18,946 bases of DNA from Alphaproteobacteria bacterium (GTDB lineage: Bacteria; Pseudomonadota; Alphaproteobacteria; Micavibrionales; CSBR16-224). Each line of letters starts with the position of its first letter. Positions within the stretch are counted from its first letter, which is position 1. The translations under genes were made by a program, and so were the position numbers. The stretch lies in NCBI GenBank assembly GCA_006226225.1, contig SBHI01000156.1:1-18946 (forward strand), read 5' to 3'. Below the pieces are notes generated by a model. The model saw only the letters and a program-made list of their open reading frames with translations. It did no database searches and was not told where the DNA came from. Shown in pieces: positions 16,130 through 18,946 of this stretch.

Positions 16130-16945
16130 TTAGAACGATTTCGGTTTGCGCTTAAAAAACGGCTTGTCCGGATGAGAGGGCAGTCTGGTAACAGCATTCA
16201 CGGGTTTACTCACGGGCTTGGTGATGGCACGGCCTGCCGCTTTGATATCCGCGATTGTCATACCGCAACCCTCCGCCTCTTCCCCATATTTTTCACGGTA
16301 GACGGCGCCCGTATCCAGATTAAAGCAGTTGCCCAGCTTAAGCGCATGCCCCTCACTGACAGTATGACCGGAAAAGACCCGGTCAATACCGTCGATTTCA
16401 CTGTTATCGCTCTCTTCGGCGCGACGACGGCCCCATAATGCGGTTTCAACCGTTTCCGGATCTCCCGCCTTCAGCTGCTTCAGGAAAGTTTGCCAATCCA
16501 TGTTTTCCGGCACTTCAGCATGAACAAAACCGACCGTGCCCCGATCTGTTTCAACCTCCATCGCCAAAGGCAGTTTTTCAAAAGCCGCCTTCATTTTTTT
16601 GCGAAATTCCGCATTTTCTTTTTTCAGCCAGCTTGCCCCGTTGCGGCGCGCATTGAAATTCGCTTTGGCGATATTGAGGCGCCCGTCCTTGTAACACATA
16701 TCCATGAAAATATCTTCGTGATTACCACGAAGAGCATAGAACCAAGGCTGTTCCAGATATTCCAGACAGCGGCGGGAATCCTTGCCGCGGTCAATAAGAT
16801 CACCGACGGAAATCAGCCTGTCTTTTGCGGGGTCGAAATTGACTTCCTCAAGAGCTTTATCCAGCAGATCATAGGCACCGTGAATATCACCGACGACGAA
16901 GTCGCGGCCTTTGGTGTTTTTCGGCAGTTTCAGAACAGCGGGCAT
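16130..16945 (-). CDS. PPP-family metallophosphatase (Ser/Thr phosphatase-like)
   Basis: The 271-residue protein carries the full set of PPP-family metal motifs: GDIHG (19-23), GDLIDRG (48-54), RGNHE (73-77), VHAEVP with His142, and SGHT with His194. NLDTGAVY (209-216) closes the domain. This is the pattern of the small bacterial and phage-lambda-type phosphatases PrpA/PrpB and of some diadenosine tetraphosphatases. It should bind two metal ions in the cytoplasm and remove phosphate from proteins or nucleotides. A Lys/Pro-rich tail of about 30 residues follows the domain. ATG 16945 has AAAGGGG about 9 bases upstream. It follows the 190-residue anchored protein by 32 bases. Protein versus dinucleotide substrate cannot be settled from these motifs. 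Confidence 0.9.
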   Translation of the reverse strand: MPAVLKLPKNTKGRDFVVGDIHGAYDLLDKALEEVNFDPAKDRLISVGDLIDRGKDSRRCLEYLEQPWFYALRGNHEDIFMDMCYKDGRLNIAKANFNARRNGASWLKKENAEFRKKMKAAFEKLPLAMEVETDRGTVGFVHAEVPENMDWQTFLKQLKAGDPETVETALWGRRRAEESDNSEIDGIDRVFSGHTVSEGHALKLGNCFNLDTGAVYREKYGEEAEGCGMTIADIKAAGRAITKPVSKPVNAVTRLPSHPDKPFFKRKPKSF

Positions 16946-16977
16946 TCCGGTCGCCCCTTTACGAAAGGCTGCGTCTA

Positions 16978-17550
16978 TTAATAGTCATACCAATAGCTGC
17001 TGCGTTTTTGATAACCGGTAATGACCCGGTCTCCGCTAATCGTGCGTGCCGTCGTAAAAGTGTAATAGCTGTTGGGCTTTACATCATTCCACAGCTCTTC
17101 CATCTCGCTTTTGGACAATCCACCCAGCGTCGGACGCACCTCGTAACGATTGCCGTCACCCAATTCCAGAATATGGCGGGTGTTTTCATTGAAGTCGCGG
17201 CTTAACTGGCGCGATTCCTCAACAACTTCCGGCGCCTGTCCGACAACTTTGCCATCCTGCAACTGATCACGCATTTCTTCCAGACGGAACAGTTCTTTTG
17301 TGACAACGGATTGTGTTTCGGTAATCACCTGTTTATCCGCCACGCGGGTATAGTTCAGCTCCTGTTCGGTCATATTCTGCACACCGACCGGCAGAGCGAC
17401 AGCCGCAAAAACGGCAGCGAGGCCAAGTTTGGTAATTTTCTGGCGGCGCGTCTTAAAACTGAACAGGCTTTTCGTGCCTTTCACAACACTGTCTTTAAAG
17501 TCGGCGATTTTATCTTCAAGATCGCGGTTGTCTTTTTTTCTGTCTGCCAT
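16978..17550 (-). CDS. Single-anchor envelope protein of unknown function, 190 residues
   Basis: A charged cytoplasmic N-terminus of about 40 residues precedes one membrane segment (about 42-58). A soluble part of about 130 residues, presumably periplasmic, follows. It contains a helical, Glu/Gln-rich region (62-130) and an end with YYTFTTARTISGDRVITGYQ (162-181), resembling beta strands, and a Tyr-rich C-terminus. I recognise no family. Its layout and some short patterns (ITETQ; VKPNSYYTF) echo the gene upstream, so they may be diverged duplicates. ATG 17550 has AAGGA upstream. It sits 33 bases after the 281-residue gene and 32 before the phosphatase, so all three are probably one transcript. 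No catalytic residues or cysteines are evident. Confidence 0.75.
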   Translation of the reverse strand: MADRKKDNRDLEDKIADFKDSVVKGTKSLFSFKTRRQKITKLGLAAVFAAVALPVGVQNMTEQELNYTRVADKQVITETQSVVTKELFRLEEMRDQLQDGKVVGQAPEVVEESRQLSRDFNENTRHILELGDGNRYEVRPTLGGLSKSEMEELWNDVKPNSYYTFTTARTISGDRVITGYQKRSSYWYDY

Positions 17551-17583
17551 ATCTTTATCGTCCTTCCTGAAAAACGGAAAATG

Positions 17584-18429
17584 TTACTGCTGCGGGCGCG
17601 GGCCGCTTGTGCCGCTGCGCTGTGTTGGCTGATCGCCATTATTTTGTCCGCTGCCGTTTTGCAATTGTTCCAGCTGTTTTTGCAGCTTCAGAATTTCCAG
17701 CTGACGCTCGATATCTTCCAGACTGGGCTGGGCGGATGTGCTACCTGTTGTCGGTGTCGTCACAGCGGGGGTTGTATTCGCGGCATCGCGCTGCGTTGCA
17801 CCGTTATTGAATTCAGCTTGCAACTCAATTCCCTGTTCGCGTGCCTCACGGATTTCACGCCAGTTATTCGGCAGGCGTTCCACCGACATGATATTCGGCG
17901 GCCCCATAAAGTCCCAGCCTTTCACAACCGCTTCGTACCATGCGCCGGGTTTCAGATTGGCATCGATGGTTTCAACGGTATTGCGGTTTTTCAAATCAAC
18001 GCGGGAGGGGTCATTGGCGAAAACACCCTGCGGTGTTCTAATGATACGTCCCAGAACTTCCTTGTCGCAGGCCGAACGGTTGACGGAAACCTCGGGATCT
18101 TTCCACGAGAAATGCTTTTCAACTTTCACCTCGTTGCAGGTTTCACGCACGATCGTACGTTTACTGTCCAGAGATTCGACCTGAAACTGTACCGTTCGTT
18201 CCGTTTCGTCATAGAGATATTTACCGCCGACCGCACCGCCGATGCCGACTGCGCCGACTGCCAGCGTCACGCCGCCGATAATAGCTTTGCGTTTCATTGC
18301 TTTGAAGTTAAAGCGCTCAGACAGACGCAGGTCGGGTTTCATACGCTTCAAGAAAGACTTTTTAGGCTCTTTCGGAGCGGCCGGTGTTTCCGGCTTGCTG
18401 TCGGGCTGCTTTTTATTCTCGTCGGCCAT
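17584..18429 (-). CDS. Single-anchor envelope protein with coiled-coil tail, function unknown, 281 residues
   Basis: The N-terminal 48 residues are Lys/Pro-rich and cytoplasmic, followed by one Gly-rich membrane segment (about 49-67). The soluble domain (75-190) contains Cys98 and Cys121, which could form a disulfide in the periplasm. It also has RTPQGVFAND (131-140) and KPGAWYEAVVKGWDFMGPPNI (160-180, conserved-looking). This order slightly recalls DUF1523-like proteins, but I cannot confirm that. A Thr/Pro linker (218-235), a predicted coiled coil (236-257) and a disordered Gln/Gly tail follow. ATG 18429 has GAGGTG upstream. It is first in the run of minus-strand genes that includes the 190-residue protein and the phosphatase. 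Function unknown. Confidence 0.76.
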   Translation of the reverse strand: MADENKKQPDSKPETPAAPKEPKKSFLKRMKPDLRLSERFNFKAMKRKAIIGGVTLAVGAVGIGGAVGGKYLYDETERTVQFQVESLDSKRTIVRETCNEVKVEKHFSWKDPEVSVNRSACDKEVLGRIIRTPQGVFANDPSRVDLKNRNTVETIDANLKPGAWYEAVVKGWDFMGPPNIMSVERLPNNWREIREAREQGIELQAEFNNGATQRDAANTTPAVTTPTTGSTSAQPSLEDIERQLEILKLQKQLEQLQNGSGQNNGDQPTQRSGTSGPRPQQ

Positions 18430-18680
18430 ATCTCGTCACCTCGTCTTAAAAAATCAAACAAAATAATCACGGCATCCGTTACCGGATTCCCTGCCTTACA
18501 CACCGCCGTCAGGCGCGCTTGCGCCTTGATATTCGCTTAATGCCTTGTTCCTGAGGCAAATCATATTTACAAAAATCCTTGTCACGTACAAGAGAAAAAA
18601 CAAAAAAACCCGGCTATGCGGCTGATTATTTGACTTTTCTTGCACATATGGTAAAAAACGGGAAGAAAAGAGAAAAAACA
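18430..18680. other. Divergent intergenic region with three short dyads
   Basis: No gene or tRNA is visible. Three inverted repeats occur within 88 bases: 18471-18490 (ATCCG, TTAC loop, CGGAT, with GG/CC beyond one mismatch), 18511-18526 (AGGCGC, GCTT loop, GCGCCT) and 18541-18558 (TGCCT, 8-base loop, AGGCA). None is followed by a T-run on either strand, so they are not standard terminators. A short A-rich stretch and a candidate promoter lie on the tatD side. Confidence 0.5.
18630..18657 (+). promoter_or_regulatory. Candidate promoter for tatD
   Basis: TTGACT at 18630-18635 is a good -35. After 16 bases TAAAAA at 18652-18657 is a poor -10. The start would be near 18664, leaving a leader of about 17 bases before ATG 18681. 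Weak by eye. Confidence 0.3.
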
Positions 18681-18946
18681 ATGTTCATCGACAGTCACTG
18701 CCATCTGGATTTCCCTGATTTCGAAGAGGACGGCCTTGAAAATGTTGTCGCCCGCGCAACAGAGGCAGGGGTCGGGCAAATGGTGACAATTTGTACTCGC
18801 ATCGCAAAATTTCCGCAAATCAGCGATATCGCCGCACGGTTTGATAATATTTTCTGCACGGTCGGCACACATCCGCATAATGCGGCGGAAGATGCTGAAA
18901 CCGGCTATGATACCGATGCCATTATCTCATTGGCAAACAGCAATGA
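18681..18946 (+). CDS. tatD: TatD-family metal-dependent nuclease/hydrolase (partial)
   Basis: The first 88 codons of a TatD-type enzyme, open to the right edge. FIDSHCHLDF (2-11) has the HxH metal-binding pair near the N-terminus, and GTHPHNA (about residues 64-70) is the second hallmark. TatD proteins are TIM-barrel metal enzymes with 3'-5' DNase activity, cytoplasmic, linked to DNA repair and quality control. The usual length is about 260 residues, so roughly two thirds lies outside. The ribosome site is poor (an A-rich stretch with GAGA about 8 bases upstream). Family is clear; YcfH- versus TatD-type paralogues cannot be separated here. Confidence 0.9.
   Translation, partial: MFIDSHCHLDFPDFEEDGLENVVARATEAGVGQMVTICTRIAKFPQISDIAARFDNIFCTVGTHPHNAAEDAETGYDTDAIISLANSN

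Noticed and set aside
17311..18540. 409-codon open frame on the plus strand opposite the two anchored-protein genes
   Set aside because: It runs across two minus-strand genes and their gap, is Phe/His/Arg-rich like a shadow frame, and has no ribosome site. The minus-strand frames have good starts and signal/anchor structure.
18599..18625. A-rich stretch and GGCT repeats before tatD, resembling a minus-strand terminator
   Set aside because: The best stem is only 3 bp (CCG/CGG); the GGCT copies are direct, not inverted. No minus-strand gene lies to the right within the window to be terminated.

Overview
The window is a gene-dense stretch of a Gram-negative bacterial chromosome with nineteen genes on both strands and almost no spare DNA. 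Signs of a Gram-negative cell are an outer-membrane efflux lipoprotein, Sec signal peptides, envelope proteins with single membrane anchors and a tatD gene. Base composition looks balanced. Together with the gene families, this suggests Pseudomonadota, most likely Alphaproteobacteria, but that placement is inference and no rRNA or tRNA is present to test it. There are no insertion sequences, integrases, CRISPR arrays or phage genes.

Layout. (1) 1-1609, minus strand: a probable metal-efflux operon. It reads Cys-rich exported protein, then TRASH/YHS-like exported protein, then the start of a NodT/CusC-type outer-membrane factor that runs off the left edge. A nested inverted repeat lies between the first two genes. 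(2) 1656-4479, plus strand: an ABC exporter half-transporter followed after one base by a CtlX-type guanidino/ureido hydrolase of the amidinotransferase superfamily. (3) 4480-7039: a small unknown protein and a membrane-anchored alpha/beta hydrolase (minus), then an unknown membrane protein with disordered ends (plus). (4) 7054-12715, minus strand: a gamma-glutamyl-putrescine (Puu) operon in the order puuA, puuB, a second glutamine-synthetase-like gene, puuC. (5) 12855-13361, plus: a small multi-pass membrane protein. (6) 13381-18429, minus: a run of five closely spaced genes. In transcription order these are two related-looking single-anchor proteins, a PPP-type phosphatase, a large EamA-like membrane protein with an added C-terminal region, and a PrpB/isocitrate-lyase-superfamily enzyme. 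(7) 18430-18680: an intergenic region with three small dyads. (8) 18681 to the end: the start of tatD.

How they work together. The Puu block should charge putrescine with glutamate (PuuA), oxidise it (PuuB) and oxidise the aldehyde to gamma-glutamyl-GABA (PuuC). The hydrolase that would free GABA (PuuD), the repressor PuuR and the importer PuuP are all absent from this locus. The left block fits periplasmic metal capture linked to a tripartite pump. The five-gene run on the right has no recognised pathway as a whole. It combines a signalling-type phosphatase with two anchored proteins of unknown role and is the least explained part of the window.
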